Positions 54,072 to 63,391 are shown, counted from the first letter of the stretch. The stretch is 64,000 nucleotides of DNA from Agarivorans sp. TSD2052 (GCF_023238625.1 NZ_CP096670.1:94501-158500); one strand, 5' to 3'. Notes: a model not told the origin generated them from the sequence alone. Numbers and translations are program-made.

Positions 54072-55064
54072 ATGAAGTTAAGATATGCAGCATTATTATT
54101 GGTGAGCACTTTTGCTCAAGCCGAAGAAAGCTGTGGCAGTGTGACCATCGCAGATATGAACTGGAGTTCAGCGACGGTGATTGCCAACGTAGACAAATTT
54201 ATTCTGGAACATGGCTATGGTTGTGATGCCGAGCTCGTGCCAGGCGATACCATGCCAACCACTGTTTCTATGATGGAAAAAGGCGAGCCGGATATTGCTC
54301 CTGAATTGTGGAGTAATTCAGCCAAAGAAGTACTTGACCGCGGCGTAGCTGAAAAGCGTATTCGTTTTGCTGGTAAGTCTTTGTCTGACGGTGGCGAAGA
54401 AGGTTTTTGGGTGCCAAAGTATTTAGTTGATAAATACCCAGAGATAGCCACCATTGAAGGTGTAAAAAAGCACGCTAAACTATTTGTTCACCCAGAAAGC
54501 AAAGAACTGTCAGGTTTTTATGGCTGTCCAGCAGGCTGGAACTGCCAAATTTCTGCTAATAACCTTTTTGAAGCATTAGAACTCGAAAAATCTGGTTTTG
54601 AACTGATCGATCCAGGTTCAGGTGCTGGTTTATCAGGCTCCATTGCTAAAGCGTATAACCGTGAGCAAGGTTGGTTTGGTTACTACTGGGCGCCAACGGC
54701 TGTATTGGGTAAATACGAAATGGTTAAGGTTGATACTGGGAACGGTATTGATGAGCAAGAATTTCTAAATTGTACCACCCAAGAAGGGTGTGAAAACCCT
54801 AAAGTCACTATGTACCCACCTTCACCAGTACATTCGGTGACGACTGAAAGTTTTGCGAGTAAAGCACCGCAAGCTTATGACTACATAACTAAACGTAGTT
54901 TCACTAATGCGCAAATGAATGAACTATTAGCTTGGATGGAAGATAACCAGGCCGATGGTGATGCCAGCATGTATCACTTTTTGACTGAGTACCCCGATAC
55001 TTGGAAAGCATGGGTATCAACAGATGTAGCAGCGAAGGTAAGTAAAGCTTTAGCTAGTATGTAA
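54072..55064 (+). CDS. proX: Glycine betaine ABC transporter substrate-binding protein
   Basis: 330 aa with signal peptide (about 1-17, ending AQA) and an OpuAC-type binding domain (VTIADMNWSSATVIANVDKFILEHGYGCDAELVPGDT; GEPDIAPELWSN; QGWFGYYWAPTAVLGKYEMVKVD, with Trp/Tyr residues that usually cage the quaternary amine). First gene of proX-proW-proV, the reverse of the enteric order. A terminator-like hairpin follows it, which would favour high expression of this subunit. Confidence 0.92.
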   Translation: MKLRYAALLLVSTFAQAEESCGSVTIADMNWSSATVIANVDKFILEHGYGCDAELVPGDTMPTTVSMMEKGEPDIAPELWSNSAKEVLDRGVAEKRIRFAGKSLSDGGEEGFWVPKYLVDKYPEIATIEGVKKHAKLFVHPESKELSGFYGCPAGWNCQISANNLFEALELEKSGFELIDPGSGAGLSGSIAKAYNREQGWFGYYWAPTAVLGKYEMVKVDTGNGIDEQEFLNCTTQEGCENPKVTMYPPSPVHSVTTESFASKAPQAYDYITKRSFTNAQMNELLAWMEDNQADGDASMYHFLTEYPDTWKAWVSTDVAAKVSKALASM

Positions 55065-55077
55065 TTTGAGTTAAAAA

Positions 55078-55115
55078 AAAGGCCAACGTAACGTTGGCCT
55101 TTCGCGTTTTTTATT
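55078..55115 (+). terminator. Terminator-like hairpin between proX and proW
   Basis: AAAGGCCAACG...CGTTGGCCTTT forms a strong stem (55078-55088 with 55092-55102, 3-nt loop) followed within a few bases by a T-run (55108-55113). It sits 14 nt after the proX stop and 15 nt before the proW start region, so part of the transcription probably ends here. Confidence 0.8.
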
Positions 55116-55129
55116 TAGAGGTATTTTTT

Positions 55130-56029
55130 ATGGCGGATTCGTCGTGGTTAGAAAGTTTTCCACAAATGAGCCGAGCCGATCTCACTGTTATTCGTAAGTC
55201 GTTAGATGGTGCATATCGTAATTTTTCGCGAGAGTATGGTGAAGCCATCGAATCGTTTTTTGATCCCCTCCTACAATTTTTAGTTTGGTTCGAAAAGTTG
55301 TTAATCACCACGCCGTGGTGGCTGGTGTTAATTGTATGCGCAGGCTTGGTGTATTTAGCTAGCCGCTCTTGGAAGCTGGTCATCGGCTCGGTTGTATCAC
55401 TGTTGTTGGTAGGCTACTTTGGCATGTGGGAAGATATGATGCGAACAATGAGCATTATTACCGTGTGTACAATGTTAGCGATAGCCTTGGGTATACCTAT
55501 TGGTGTTGTTATGGCGCGCTCAAATCGTGCTCAGGCAATCATTACTCCAATGTTAGATGTGATGCAAACGTTACCCGCTTTCGTTTATCTGATCCCTGTC
55601 GTGATGTTATTGGGCATTGGTAAAATACCGGGTGTTATCGCCGTGGTTATTTATGGTATCCCCCCAGTTATACGTCTTACTAATCTAGGCATTCGCTTAG
55701 TAGATAAAGAAGTCTTAGAGGCTGCCACTGCCTACGGTGCGAGCTCCTCACAGCGTTTGTTTGGTGTGCAAATTCCCTTAGCTATGCCTACAATTATGGC
55801 GGGGATTAACCAAACCATTATGATGGCCTTATCGATGGTTGTTATTGCCTCAATGATTGGTGTGAAAGGTTTAGGTCAACCGGTATTAAAATCAATTACT
55901 AACCAGTATTTCACCTTGGGTTTGCTCAATGGTTTAGCGATTGTGGCACTGGCCATCATTTTTGATCGCGTGTCTCAAGCCTACGCAAAACGAACTCAAG
56001 CGCATCTGCAAGGACTAAAGCATGACTGA
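55130..56029 (+). CDS. proW: Glycine betaine ABC transporter permease
   Basis: About 299 aa with five or six membrane segments and the binding-protein-dependent EAA loop (EAATAYGASSSQRLFGVQIPLAMPTIMAGI). Start ATG 55130 is chosen because it follows AGAGG; an upstream in-frame TTG would lie inside the terminator stem. Overlaps proV by 8 bp. Forms the membrane channel of the betaine importer. Confidence 0.92.
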   Translation: MADSSWLESFPQMSRADLTVIRKSLDGAYRNFSREYGEAIESFFDPLLQFLVWFEKLLITTPWWLVLIVCAGLVYLASRSWKLVIGSVVSLLLVGYFGMWEDMMRTMSIITVCTMLAIALGIPIGVVMARSNRAQAIITPMLDVMQTLPAFVYLIPVVMLLGIGKIPGVIAVVIYGIPPVIRLTNLGIRLVDKEVLEAATAYGASSSQRLFGVQIPLAMPTIMAGINQTIMMALSMVVIASMIGVKGLGQPVLKSITNQYFTLGLLNGLAIVALAIIFDRVSQAYAKRTQAHLQGLKHD

Positions 56030-57224
56030 GCCACTAATTAAAATTGAGGGCTTATACAAGCTATTTGGTCATAACTCTAAAGAAGTTATGTCGCGGGTAA
56101 AAGCGGGCGAGTCAAAAGACAAAATACTCGCTGAAACCGGTCATACCTTAGGCCTGAAAGACATTAATCTAGAAATTAATCAGGGTGAGATTTTTGTCAT
56201 CATGGGTCTATCTGGCTCAGGTAAATCTACCTTAATTCGTCACTTTAACCGTTTGATAGACCCTACCGAAGGGGTTATTAGCGTTGAAGGCACAGACGTG
56301 ATGAAGTTGAGTCCGAAGCAACTTCAAGACTTCCGTCGTCACAAAATGTCGATGGTATTTCAACGCTTTGGTTTGATGCCTCACCGCAGTGTGATTGATA
56401 ATGTCGCTTATGGCTTGTCGGTTCAAGGCATTGCTAAAGAAGAACGTTTGGCTAAAGCTCAGCAGTGGTTAGATACTGTAGGTCTAGAAGGCTATGCACA
56501 GCAGTACCCCTCGCAACTATCTGGTGGCCAACAGCAACGAGTTGGCTTAGCACGGGCGTTGTGTACTGATGCTGAAATCTTATTAATGGACGAAGCGTTT
56601 TCGGCGCTTGATCCGCTGATTCGCAGCGAGATGCAAGACCAATTGATTGAGCTGCAAGAGAGCCTGCACAAAACCATTATCTTCATTACCCATGACTTGG
56701 ATGAAGCCCTTCGCTTGGGGGATAAAATTGCCATTCTTAAAGATGGCGAAATGGTTCAGCAAGGTACACCTGACGATATTCTATTGCATCCAGCAACTGA
56801 TTATGTGGAAGCGTTTGTCAAAGACGTGAACCGCGCACGAGCGCTTACCGTTGAAACGGTGATGCAACCGCCAGCGCGTCGGATTACGGCTGATACCATT
56901 GGCGAAGCCCTACAGCAAATGAAACGCCTAAAAGGCGATTATGCCTACCATGTCACAGAAGAAGGTTATCAGGGGATCGTAACTCAAGATTCACTGGAAG
57001 AAGCGTCTAAAATTCCTGGCGAAGCCAAGTTAGAAGTTAGCGAATACCAAGACGTACCTACCATCTCTCCTGATGCGGTGATTGAAAGTGTGTTAACCGA
57101 CTCATTAGAAACCCACTTCTCACTACCTGTGGTAGATGAAGAAGGCAACTTGAAAGGTGAGTTAACCCGCAGCTCGGTAGCAGAAGTATTTGCTGAGCCA
57201 GAAACCGACACCGCGAAACCATAA
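56022..57224 (+). CDS. proV: Glycine betaine ABC transporter ATP-binding protein
   Basis: 400 aa: ABC domain with Walker A GLSGSGKS, signature LSGGQQQR and ILLMDEAFSALDP (Walker B), then tandem CBS-like sequences (about 275-390; VETVMQPPARRITADTIGEALQQMKRLKGDYAYHV) that in OpuA-type transporters sense ionic strength. The N-terminal insert VMSRVKAGESKDKILAETG is characteristic of ProV/OpuAA. Last gene of proXWV. Confidence 0.94.
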   Translation: MTEPLIKIEGLYKLFGHNSKEVMSRVKAGESKDKILAETGHTLGLKDINLEINQGEIFVIMGLSGSGKSTLIRHFNRLIDPTEGVISVEGTDVMKLSPKQLQDFRRHKMSMVFQRFGLMPHRSVIDNVAYGLSVQGIAKEERLAKAQQWLDTVGLEGYAQQYPSQLSGGQQQRVGLARALCTDAEILLMDEAFSALDPLIRSEMQDQLIELQESLHKTIIFITHDLDEALRLGDKIAILKDGEMVQQGTPDDILLHPATDYVEAFVKDVNRARALTVETVMQPPARRITADTIGEALQQMKRLKGDYAYHVTEEGYQGIVTQDSLEEASKIPGEAKLEVSEYQDVPTISPDAVIESVLTDSLETHFSLPVVDEEGNLKGELTRSSVAEVFAEPETDTAKP

Positions 57225-57318
57225 TGTCATATAGCCTTGTTAAGCTTAGCTTTCAAGGCTATACAGCTCCTCTGTTAGGTTTTACTGTTAGCGTTAAATT
57301 TCTTGTTTGGAGCTCAAT

Positions 57319-57804
57319 GTGAGTTTTTTGATTATTCCCATTGAAGCTGTTCATGATCGTGCAGTGTGCGAGCTTATTGAGCAGGGCGGCCTAGAATTTG
57401 GTGCAGTGGGTGAAGGGTTTGGTCCTTCAGATGCTGAAGTAAAAGCCATGAGTCAACACTACACGCTGCCAGGTAGCGCTTATTGGGTGGCGATGTTAGA
57501 CCAGCAAGTGGTGGGATGTGGTGGCATAGCCCCCTTTGATCAAGCATCGGCGACCTGTGAGTTACGCAAATTGTTTGTCGCTCCTCGCCACCGAGGTCTC
57601 GGCATCGGTAAAGCCATGACAGAACACTGTTTAAAGGCGGCGAAGCAGATGAGTTATCAGCAGTGTTATTTGGACACCTTGAGTACGATGAAAGCGGCTA
57701 TTAGCTTATACCAAGCTTTAGGGTTTGATCATCTAGATAAACCCTTCAGTGGTTCAATTCATCAGGGCTGTGATGTATGGATGATCAAGCAACTGGCGCC
57801 ATAA
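57319..57804 (+). CDS. GNAT-family N-acetyltransferase
   Basis: About 161 aa, starting at GTG 57319 behind a GGAG site (an in-frame TTG lies at 57307). Acetyl-CoA motif LRKLFVAPRHRGLGIGKAMTEHCLKAA and YQALGFDHLDKPF. First of three adjacent acetyltransferase genes. Substrate unknown. Confidence 0.85.
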   Translation: MSFLIIPIEAVHDRAVCELIEQGGLEFGAVGEGFGPSDAEVKAMSQHYTLPGSAYWVAMLDQQVVGCGGIAPFDQASATCELRKLFVAPRHRGLGIGKAMTEHCLKAAKQMSYQQCYLDTLSTMKAAISLYQALGFDHLDKPFSGSIHQGCDVWMIKQLAP

Positions 57805-57828
57805 GTAAATCTATCGAGGAAGCAAGTC

Positions 57829-58251
57829 ATGCAGGTTAAACGACTTGAATCAGAGGCCGAATTGCCGAGCGTGGCAGCAGTAATGCAGGAGCTAAGGCCC
57901 AGTATCTCCTTAGCGCAATTAGTTGAACAGATTCAGCTGCAACGTCAGCATGGTTATCAGCTTGCGTATCTTTGTCACAACCAGCAGGTAATCGCTGTCG
58001 CTGGCTTTGTTATTGGCTGGAAGCTATCTTGGGGAAAGCATCTCTACCTTGATGATCTGGTGACTATTGAAGCTATGCGTTCACAAGGCGCTGGACAAGT
58101 ACTACTAAATTGGCTGATAGATTATGCTAAACAGCAACAGTGTCAGCAGCTGCATTTGGGGTCGGGGGTACAGCGATTTGCTGCCCATCGCTTCTATTTA
58201 CGCAACGGCTTTGATATTAAAAGTCACCATTTCACTCGCAATATAAATTAG
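57829..58251 (+). CDS. GNAT-family N-acetyltransferase
   Basis: 140 aa, behind a GAGGAAG site 24 bp after the previous gene. Acetyl-CoA region DDLVTIEAMRSQGAGQVLLNWLIDYAKQQQC, terminal RFYLRNGFDI. Compact member of the GNAT fold; no substrate assignment possible. Confidence 0.83.
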   Translation: MQVKRLESEAELPSVAAVMQELRPSISLAQLVEQIQLQRQHGYQLAYLCHNQQVIAVAGFVIGWKLSWGKHLYLDDLVTIEAMRSQGAGQVLLNWLIDYAKQQQCQQLHLGSGVQRFAAHRFYLRNGFDIKSHHFTRNIN

Positions 58252-58457
58252 CGTAGCTAGCCGTTCTCGATGAAGGCGATGATGTGAAAGGGTTCGCTTA
58301 CGAGTTTACCAAACGCTGAAATGCACTCCCTAAGCGCTTGTAATTGCCACTAAAAATACTCCCTATGCAAAGATGCTTGAACTAATTATTGTGAAAACCA
58401 ATAATTGCCGATAAATTGAACCTAAGTGTTTGTTGCATAGCAGTAAGGGAAGCAGCC

Positions 58458-58991
58458 ATGATCAGAGATGCCGAGCAGGCGGATAGTCAGCAAATTTGTG
58501 ATATCTATAATCACTATATTCGGCACTCTAGTGCGACGTTCGAGGAAGTGGAACTGGATGTAGCGCAAATTGCAGCGCGAATATCCCAGCTACAACAACA
58601 TTATGTATGGTTGGTTTTTGAGCGCGATGAAAAAATACTCGGCTATGCCTATGCAGGGCAATGGAAGCCGAGGAGCGCCTATCGATTTGCTGCCGAATGC
58701 TCCATTTATTTAGCCAAGGATGCCGCAGGTAAAGGGGTGGGAAAGGCACTATATAGCCAGTTAATAGACTTACTTGAAGACTACCCAATTGCCACCTTGA
58801 TTGGTGGGATTGCTTTGCCTAACCCAGCAAGCATTGCGTTACATGAGCGTTTAGGTTTTCACAAAGTGGCAGAGTTCGAGCGGATTGGACGTAAGTTTGG
58901 TCGTTGGGTAAATGTGGGTTATTGGCAGCGACAAATAAAAACTGAGCAACAAATTGAAGCCTTAGAGCAACGAGTCGCAGAGGAAAGTTAA
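58458..58991 (+). CDS. GNAT-family N-acetyltransferase, phosphinothricin-acetyltransferase-like
   Basis: About 177 aa starting MIRDAEQADSQQICDIYNHYIRHSSATFEE, the typical start of the Pat/YncA-like branch, with LGYAYAGQWKPRSAYRFAAECSIYLAKDAAGKGVGKALY as the cofactor part. Such enzymes acetylate amine groups of amino-acid analogues such as methionine sulfone. The ATG at 58458 has an AGGGAAG site; a longer frame begins at 58416. The gene ends 2 bp before the DUF2164 gene. Confidence 0.87.
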   Translation: MIRDAEQADSQQICDIYNHYIRHSSATFEEVELDVAQIAARISQLQQHYVWLVFERDEKILGYAYAGQWKPRSAYRFAAECSIYLAKDAAGKGVGKALYSQLIDLLEDYPIATLIGGIALPNPASIALHERLGFHKVAEFERIGRKFGRWVNVGYWQRQIKTEQQIEALEQRVAEES

Positions 58992-58993
58992 AC

Positions 58994-59242
58994 ATGTCTA
59001 AAATAGCGTTCTCTCGTGAGCAAAAAACCGCCTTAGTCGACAAGCTTCAAGCTTATTGCGAACAACAGCTGGATATTGAAGTGGGTCAGTTTGATGCCGA
59101 GTTTCTGTTAGATTTCTTCTCTGAAGAACTGGGCGCGTTTTATTATAACCAAGGTCTACAAGATGCTCAGGTAGTGATCCAAAAGCGGATGGATAATGTC
59201 GCCGACGATTTATATGAAATCGAGCAACCCACTAAGTGGTAA
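58994..59242 (+). CDS. DUF2164 family protein
   Basis: 82 aa small acidic protein matching DUF2164 (LQAYCEQQLDIEVGQFDAEFLLDFFSEELGAFYYNQGLQDA). Function unknown. Its GAGGAAAG Shine-Dalgarno lies in the end of the upstream acetyltransferase gene, so the two are coupled; the racemase gene follows after 20 bp. Confidence 0.88.
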   Translation: MSKIAFSREQKTALVDKLQAYCEQQLDIEVGQFDAEFLLDFFSEELGAFYYNQGLQDAQVVIQKRMDNVADDLYEIEQPTKW

Positions 59243-59262
59243 ACCAGAAATAAGGAGCTGTC

Positions 59263-59964
59263 ATGCTTACTATTGGTATTATTGGTGGCATGAGTTGGGA
59301 GTCGACCCTAAGTTACTATCAACAACTCAATGTGGCCGCAAAGCGAATAAAAGGCGGGCTGCATTCAGCCAAGATCAACCTTGTTAGCGTAGATTTTGCA
59401 GAAATTGAATCACTACAACATCAAGGGGATTGGCTCGCACTTGCCGACAAGATGATAGAAGCCGCTTTGTCTGTTGAAGCATCGGGTGCTGATTTTTTAC
59501 TGATTGCTACTAACACTATGCATAAAGTGGCCCCGCAAGTAGCGCAGGCGATTAATATTCCGTTATTGCATATTGCCGATGCAACGGCCGCAAGTTTACT
59601 TAAAGATGGCGTTCAGCGGGTAGGCTTGTTAGGGACACGTTTCACAATGGAGCAAGATTTTTATAAAGGAAGCATTGCTGAGCAAGGCATTGAGGTATTA
59701 GTGCCTGAAAGTGCTGCTATGGAACAAGTACATCAGATTATTTATCAAGAATTGTGTCAGGGGATCATCTCATCAGCGTCGAGACAGAGTTATTTGGCTG
59801 AGATTGAGCATTTACAGGCTCGTGGGGCACAAGCAATTATTTTGGGTTGTACTGAAATAGCCTTATTGGTTCAGCAGCAACATACTCAAGTACCACTTTA
59901 CGATACTACGGCGATTCATGTAGCGGCTGCAGCTCAGCAGGCTTTTAACTGTAAAGCCAATTAA
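59263..59964 (+). CDS. Aspartate/glutamate racemase family protein, YgeA-like
   Basis: 233 aa with IGIIGGMSWESTLSYYQ at the N terminus. The active-site pair reads T83 (in ATNTMHK) and C196 (in LGCTEI) rather than the two cysteines of classical aspartate racemases; this Thr/Cys arrangement is known for the E. coli YgeA-type L-aspartate/glutamate racemase. It probably interconverts L- and D-amino acids in the cytoplasm. AAGGAG site before the ATG. Confidence 0.88.
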   Translation: MLTIGIIGGMSWESTLSYYQQLNVAAKRIKGGLHSAKINLVSVDFAEIESLQHQGDWLALADKMIEAALSVEASGADFLLIATNTMHKVAPQVAQAINIPLLHIADATAASLLKDGVQRVGLLGTRFTMEQDFYKGSIAEQGIEVLVPESAAMEQVHQIIYQELCQGIISSASRQSYLAEIEHLQARGAQAIILGCTEIALLVQQQHTQVPLYDTTAIHVAAAAQQAFNCKAN

Positions 59965-59985
59965 ATTGACTAAACGCCAGAAAAC

Positions 59986-60013
59986 AAAAAACGGTCACAA
60001 GGACCGTTTTTTT
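59986..60013. terminator. Bidirectional terminator between racemase and cold-shock genes
   Basis: AAAAAACGGTC (59986-59996) pairs with GACCGTTTTTT (60002-60012) around a 5-nt loop, with an A-run before and a T-run after the stem. It serves the rightward racemase transcript and can also end the leftward cold-shock transcript. Confidence 0.85.
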
Positions 60014-60074
60014 AGCTTAAAGCTAGTGTCTAATTAGTCTAAGACTAAATGGATACTAATGCCTTAAAAGCAAA

Positions 60075-60275
60075 TTAAGCAACAGTTACGTTAGCAGCTT
60101 GAGGACCCTTAGGACCTTCTTCTACTTCAAACTGTACTTCTTGGCCTTCAGCCAAAGTTTTGTAACCATCGCTTTTGATAGCACGGAAATGTACGAATAC
60201 ATCTTTACCGTCTGGACGCTCGATGAAACCAAAACCTTTTTGCTCGTCAAACCATTTTACGCGACCTGTAGCCAT
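60075..60275 (-). CDS. Cold-shock protein, CspA family
   Basis: 66 aa single cold-shock domain with RNP1 KGFGFIE and RNP2 DVFVHF motifs, an RNA chaperone of the CspA/CspC/CspE class. The GGAG site lies 6 nt before the ATG. The paralogue cannot be named from sequence alone. The AT-rich leader with a TATAAT-like element about 50 bp upstream suggests a short 5' untranslated region, unlike the very long one of cold-inducible cspA. Confidence 0.95.
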   Translation of the reverse strand: MATGRVKWFDEQKGFGFIERPDGKDVFVHFRAIKSDGYKTLAEGQEVQFEVEEGPKGPQAANVTVA

Positions 60276-60581
60276 GAGTAATCTCCAAAATATAATAAAT
60301 AAAATTCACACCAAAAACGGGTAAATTATAGGGTGCCGAAAGATGCAGAAATTACTTACGAACAAACAGGTATAAATTTCGAAAAATCAACGCGCTTGAT
60401 GGGGCATAAATATCCGCTGTAACCTTTACCAGCGAGAGAAGTGTAACGTATATTGGGGTAATGTAAAGGTGTATGTGTGATCTTTCTCCAACTGTTCAGA
60501 TGAGTGCGTTGTGTAAAGTTGACAGACGCATATTGCTAAGTACTTGGGCTATTGGCAATTAGTCTAATAACAAGGAATGTA
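60276..60581. other. Divergent promoter region of the cold-shock gene and phzF-like gene
   Basis: No gene seen. On the minus strand TATAAT at 60325-60330 is the best -10 candidate for the cold-shock gene. I saw no strong inverted repeat. Confidence 0.5.
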
Positions 60582-61370
60582 ATGACTTTAAATATTTATC
60601 AAATAGATAGCTTTAGTCAGGGTTTATTCAAAGGTAATCCTGCTGCGGTGATCATTTTAGACAGCTGGTTAGATGACAGTTTGATGCAGAACATCGCTAT
60701 AGAAAATAATCTTTCAGAAACAGCATTCCTGATCCCTTTGGGCTCGGCTCACTATTCTATTCGCTGGTTTTCCCCTATCTGTGAGGTCGATTTTTGTGGT
60801 CACGCCACGCTAGCGGCTGCACATCTTTTGTTTAGCCAGCAGCCAACATTGCACAAGCTGCAGTTCTCAACCTCGCAAGTGGGGGATTTATTGGCTCGTC
60901 GCGCAGAGGGGGGGTTGATTGAAATGGACTTCCCGATACATGAACCAAGCCTGCAGCCAATACCTAGCGCGTTGTTAGACGGCTTATCGATTAAACCACT
61001 AGAAATATTACGAAATCAGCAAGCGTATTTTGCGGTCTATGATCAGCAAGCCGACGTTGAGGCGGTTGAAATAGACGAAGCATTGATCAAAACGCTGGCT
61101 CCTTATGATGTTGTGGTCACCGCCAAAGGTAAGCAATATGATTTTGTTTCGCGTTATTTTTGGCCGGCTAATGGTGGTTATGAAGATCCGGTGACGGGTT
61201 CTGCTTATGCCGGTCTTACGCCTTTTTGGGCAAAGCGCTTAAATAAAACAACATTGCTGGCTTACCAAGCTTCTGCTCGGGGAGGTGTTTTGCACTGTAC
61301 CTTAAACAAGCAGAGTGTCACTGTCGCAGGACATGCAACCACCTACATGCAAGGAACCCTGTTTGTATAG
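60582..61370 (+). CDS. PhzF-family isomerase/epimerase-like protein
   Basis: 262 aa with the PhzF plan (YQIDSFSQGLFKGNPAAVIIL; AIENNLSETAFLIP containing the catalytic glutamate; DFCGHATLAAAHLLF; EDPVTGSAYAGLTPFWA). The fold is shared with diaminopimelate epimerase. Not part of a phenazine cluster; most chromosomal members have unknown substrates. The ATG at 60582 has an AAGGA site; an upstream frame to 60552 is unlikely. Confidence 0.88.
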   Translation: MTLNIYQIDSFSQGLFKGNPAAVIILDSWLDDSLMQNIAIENNLSETAFLIPLGSAHYSIRWFSPICEVDFCGHATLAAAHLLFSQQPTLHKLQFSTSQVGDLLARRAEGGLIEMDFPIHEPSLQPIPSALLDGLSIKPLEILRNQQAYFAVYDQQADVEAVEIDEALIKTLAPYDVVVTAKGKQYDFVSRYFWPANGGYEDPVTGSAYAGLTPFWAKRLNKTTLLAYQASARGGVLHCTLNKQSVTVAGHATTYMQGTLFV

Positions 61371-61405
61371 GCAGGCTTAAGCGATAAGCGGATAAGGAAA
61401 TAAAG

Positions 61406-61762
61406 ATGAACCAACACGAAAAGCTTAATTATGTGGAATTTCCCAGTGCCGATTTAACGGCGACTAAACAGTTTTTTACTCAGGCTTTTGGCTGGCAGTT
61501 CGTCGACTTTGGTGAGCAATACACTGCGTTCTCGGGGCAAGGCTTAGATGGAGGGTTTTATCAAGCGGCTCTTAAATCGTCGAGCGAAAACGGCGCAGCG
61601 CTGCTGGTGTTTTATAGCCAGCAACTTGAGCAAACCTTGGCTAAGGTAGAGGCTGCTGGCGGGCAAATCACTAAAACTATTTTTAGTTTTCCGGGGGGGC
61701 GGCGCTTTCATTTTTGTGAACCTAGCGGTAATGAGTTTGCTGTGTGGTCAGACATTGAATAA
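61406..61762 (+). CDS. VOC-family (glyoxalase-like) protein
   Basis: 118 aa with the glyoxalase/bleomycin-resistance fold (LNYVEFPSADLTATKQFFTQAFGWQFVDFG; PGGRRFHFCEPSGNEFAVWSD with a typical ligand glutamate). Metal-dependent enzyme or binding protein of unknown substrate. The 3' end overlaps the following transporter frame. Confidence 0.87.
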   Translation: MNQHEKLNYVEFPSADLTATKQFFTQAFGWQFVDFGEQYTAFSGQGLDGGFYQAALKSSSENGAALLVFYSQQLEQTLAKVEAAGGQITKTIFSFPGGRRFHFCEPSGNEFAVWSDIE

Positions 61763-62639
61763 ACCTGCACCTTTACTGACTTGGTTGAGTACCTCTATCG
61801 CTTTAATTGCGTTTGCGGGCAACTCGGTATTGTGCCGTTTAGCTTTGGGTGAGCAACAAATTGACGCGGCAAGCTTCACAAGTATTCGCTTAATTGCTGG
61901 CGCATTCACGCTCGCTTTACTGATTACCCTTAAGCAAGATAACAATGCTAGCAAGGCTAAAGGCAGTTGGTTGTCAGGTTTAATGCTGTTTATTTATGCC
62001 AGCTGTTTTTCTTTCGCTTATGTGTATTTGGATACCGGCATTGGTGCTTTGATTTTGTTTGCTGCGGTGCAACTCACCATGGTGGGCATTTCTATTTTTA
62101 AGGGGGCTCGCTTAAAGTTGGGTGAGGGTTTAGGTATAGCCTTAGCCTTTAGTGGTTTGGTGCTGTTATTGGCCCCGTCCGAGCAACGCTCAATATCTAT
62201 TGTCGGTTTTATCTTAATGTTGCTGGCGGGCTGTGCTTGGGGTGTTTACACCTTAAATGGGCGCAGGTCGACCAGCCCCAGCCGCGATACTTGTTTTAAT
62301 TTTTGGCGTAGTTTAGCCTTTTTAATGCTGTTGTTGCCGTGGCTAGCCAGCCAGTCAAGCCTAAGTCTGCAAGGTATTTTACTTGCGGTTATGTCGGGCG
62401 CGTTGGCTTCGGGTTTAGGTTATTGGATTTGGTATGTCGCATTATCGGGTCTGTCGGCGAGCCAAGCCGCAGTATTGCAGCTATTAGTGCCGATTATTGC
62501 CGCCGTTGGTGGTTGGTTATTTGCTAGCGAGCCCTTGGGGCTTACTTTTGTGTTATCTGCCAGTTTGGTGTTAGGGGGCATTATGCTTACCATCTATAGT
62601 CGCCAGCGTGCATTAAAAGTCACCGCGGGCGTAGAATAG
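61731..62639 (+). CDS. EamA/DMT-family transporter
   Basis: About 302 aa with ten hydrophobic segments in two EamA repeats (IALIAFAGNSVLCRLALGEQQIDAASFTSIRLIAGAF; SASQAAVLQLLVPIIAAVGGWLFASEPLGL). Likely metabolite exporter. Start uncertain: ATG 61731 inside the VOC gene, GTG 61716 or TTG 61755 are all in frame. Followed after 1 bp by the GST-like gene. Confidence 0.85.
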   Translation: MSLLCGQTLNKPAPLLTWLSTSIALIAFAGNSVLCRLALGEQQIDAASFTSIRLIAGAFTLALLITLKQDNNASKAKGSWLSGLMLFIYASCFSFAYVYLDTGIGALILFAAVQLTMVGISIFKGARLKLGEGLGIALAFSGLVLLLAPSEQRSISIVGFILMLLAGCAWGVYTLNGRRSTSPSRDTCFNFWRSLAFLMLLLPWLASQSSLSLQGILLAVMSGALASGLGYWIWYVALSGLSASQAAVLQLLVPIIAAVGGWLFASEPLGLTFVLSASLVLGGIMLTIYSRQRALKVTAGVE

Positions 62640-62640
62640 A

Positions 62641-63240
62641 ATGCAGCCAAAATTAAATCTCGTGGTAGGGCGTGAGTCTACCTGGTCGATTCGCGCCTAT
62701 TTGTGCCTGCAGTTGGCCAAGTTAGATTTTGATATTACTACGATTGCTTTGGGTGATGCAGGTTATCAGCAGCAGCTACGAGCTGAATCTGCGACGATGT
62801 TAGTGCCGGTGTTACACACCAAAGAGGTGAGCGTTCATGACTCTTTGGCGATAACAGAGTTTGCCAATGAGCTGTGTAATGGCGGTCTTTATCCAGCCTG
62901 CGCCAGTAAACGTGCTATCGCCCGAAGTTATTTAGCAGAGTTGCATTCGGGTTTTTCACTGATTCGCAGCCAATTACCTTTTCAACTTTTACAGACGCCA
63001 GATACCGCTTCAACTATTCCACTCCAGTCTGAAATAGCGCGCTTAACCTGTATTTGGCAACCATTTGGTCCGAGTTTCGCATTTGGACATGCAGGCGCGG
63101 TTGATGCCTTTTATTCGCTGATGGCGTTACGCTTGCTGCAATATGGTGTAACTCTTGATGGTAATGCAGGGCGCTATCAGCAACACTTGGTGAATTGGCC
63201 GCTGTTTCAACAAGCATTGCTTGAAGCAAAAAAATGGTAG
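62641..63240 (+). CDS. Glutathione S-transferase-like protein
   Basis: 199 aa: an N-terminal thioredoxin-like part (LNLVVGRESTWSIRAYLCLQLAKLDFDI; TMLVPVLHTKEVSVHDSLAITEFANELC, with the cis-Pro and S in DSLAI) and an all-helical C-terminal domain. The serine-containing N-terminal loop is typical of zeta- or beta-like bacterial GSTs. Conjugation substrate unknown. One base separates it from the transporter gene. Confidence 0.85.
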   Translation: MQPKLNLVVGRESTWSIRAYLCLQLAKLDFDITTIALGDAGYQQQLRAESATMLVPVLHTKEVSVHDSLAITEFANELCNGGLYPACASKRAIARSYLAELHSGFSLIRSQLPFQLLQTPDTASTIPLQSEIARLTCIWQPFGPSFAFGHAGAVDAFYSLMALRLLQYGVTLDGNAGRYQQHLVNWPLFQQALLEAKKW

Positions 63241-63391
63241 TTGATTGCTTAAACAACATCCTTAGTTTGTTAAATCAAAAACCAGTAGGCTAAGCTAAAT
63301 GAGCGCTATCGCGAGAACGAGATAAATAAAAGCGAGCAAGGTCTCAGCCTTTACCGCGTAGATGAGGTGTATATTGAAAGGTTATTCAAGG

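Noticed and set aside
55094-55129. Longer N terminus of proW from the upstream TTG
   Set aside because: It would read through the terminator stem and has no ribosome site; the ATG at 55130 with AGAGG is better.
59503-59525. Apparent loss of a catalytic cysteine in the racemase
   Set aside because: The Thr at this position matches the known Thr/Cys active site of YgeA-type racemases, so the enzyme is probably intact.
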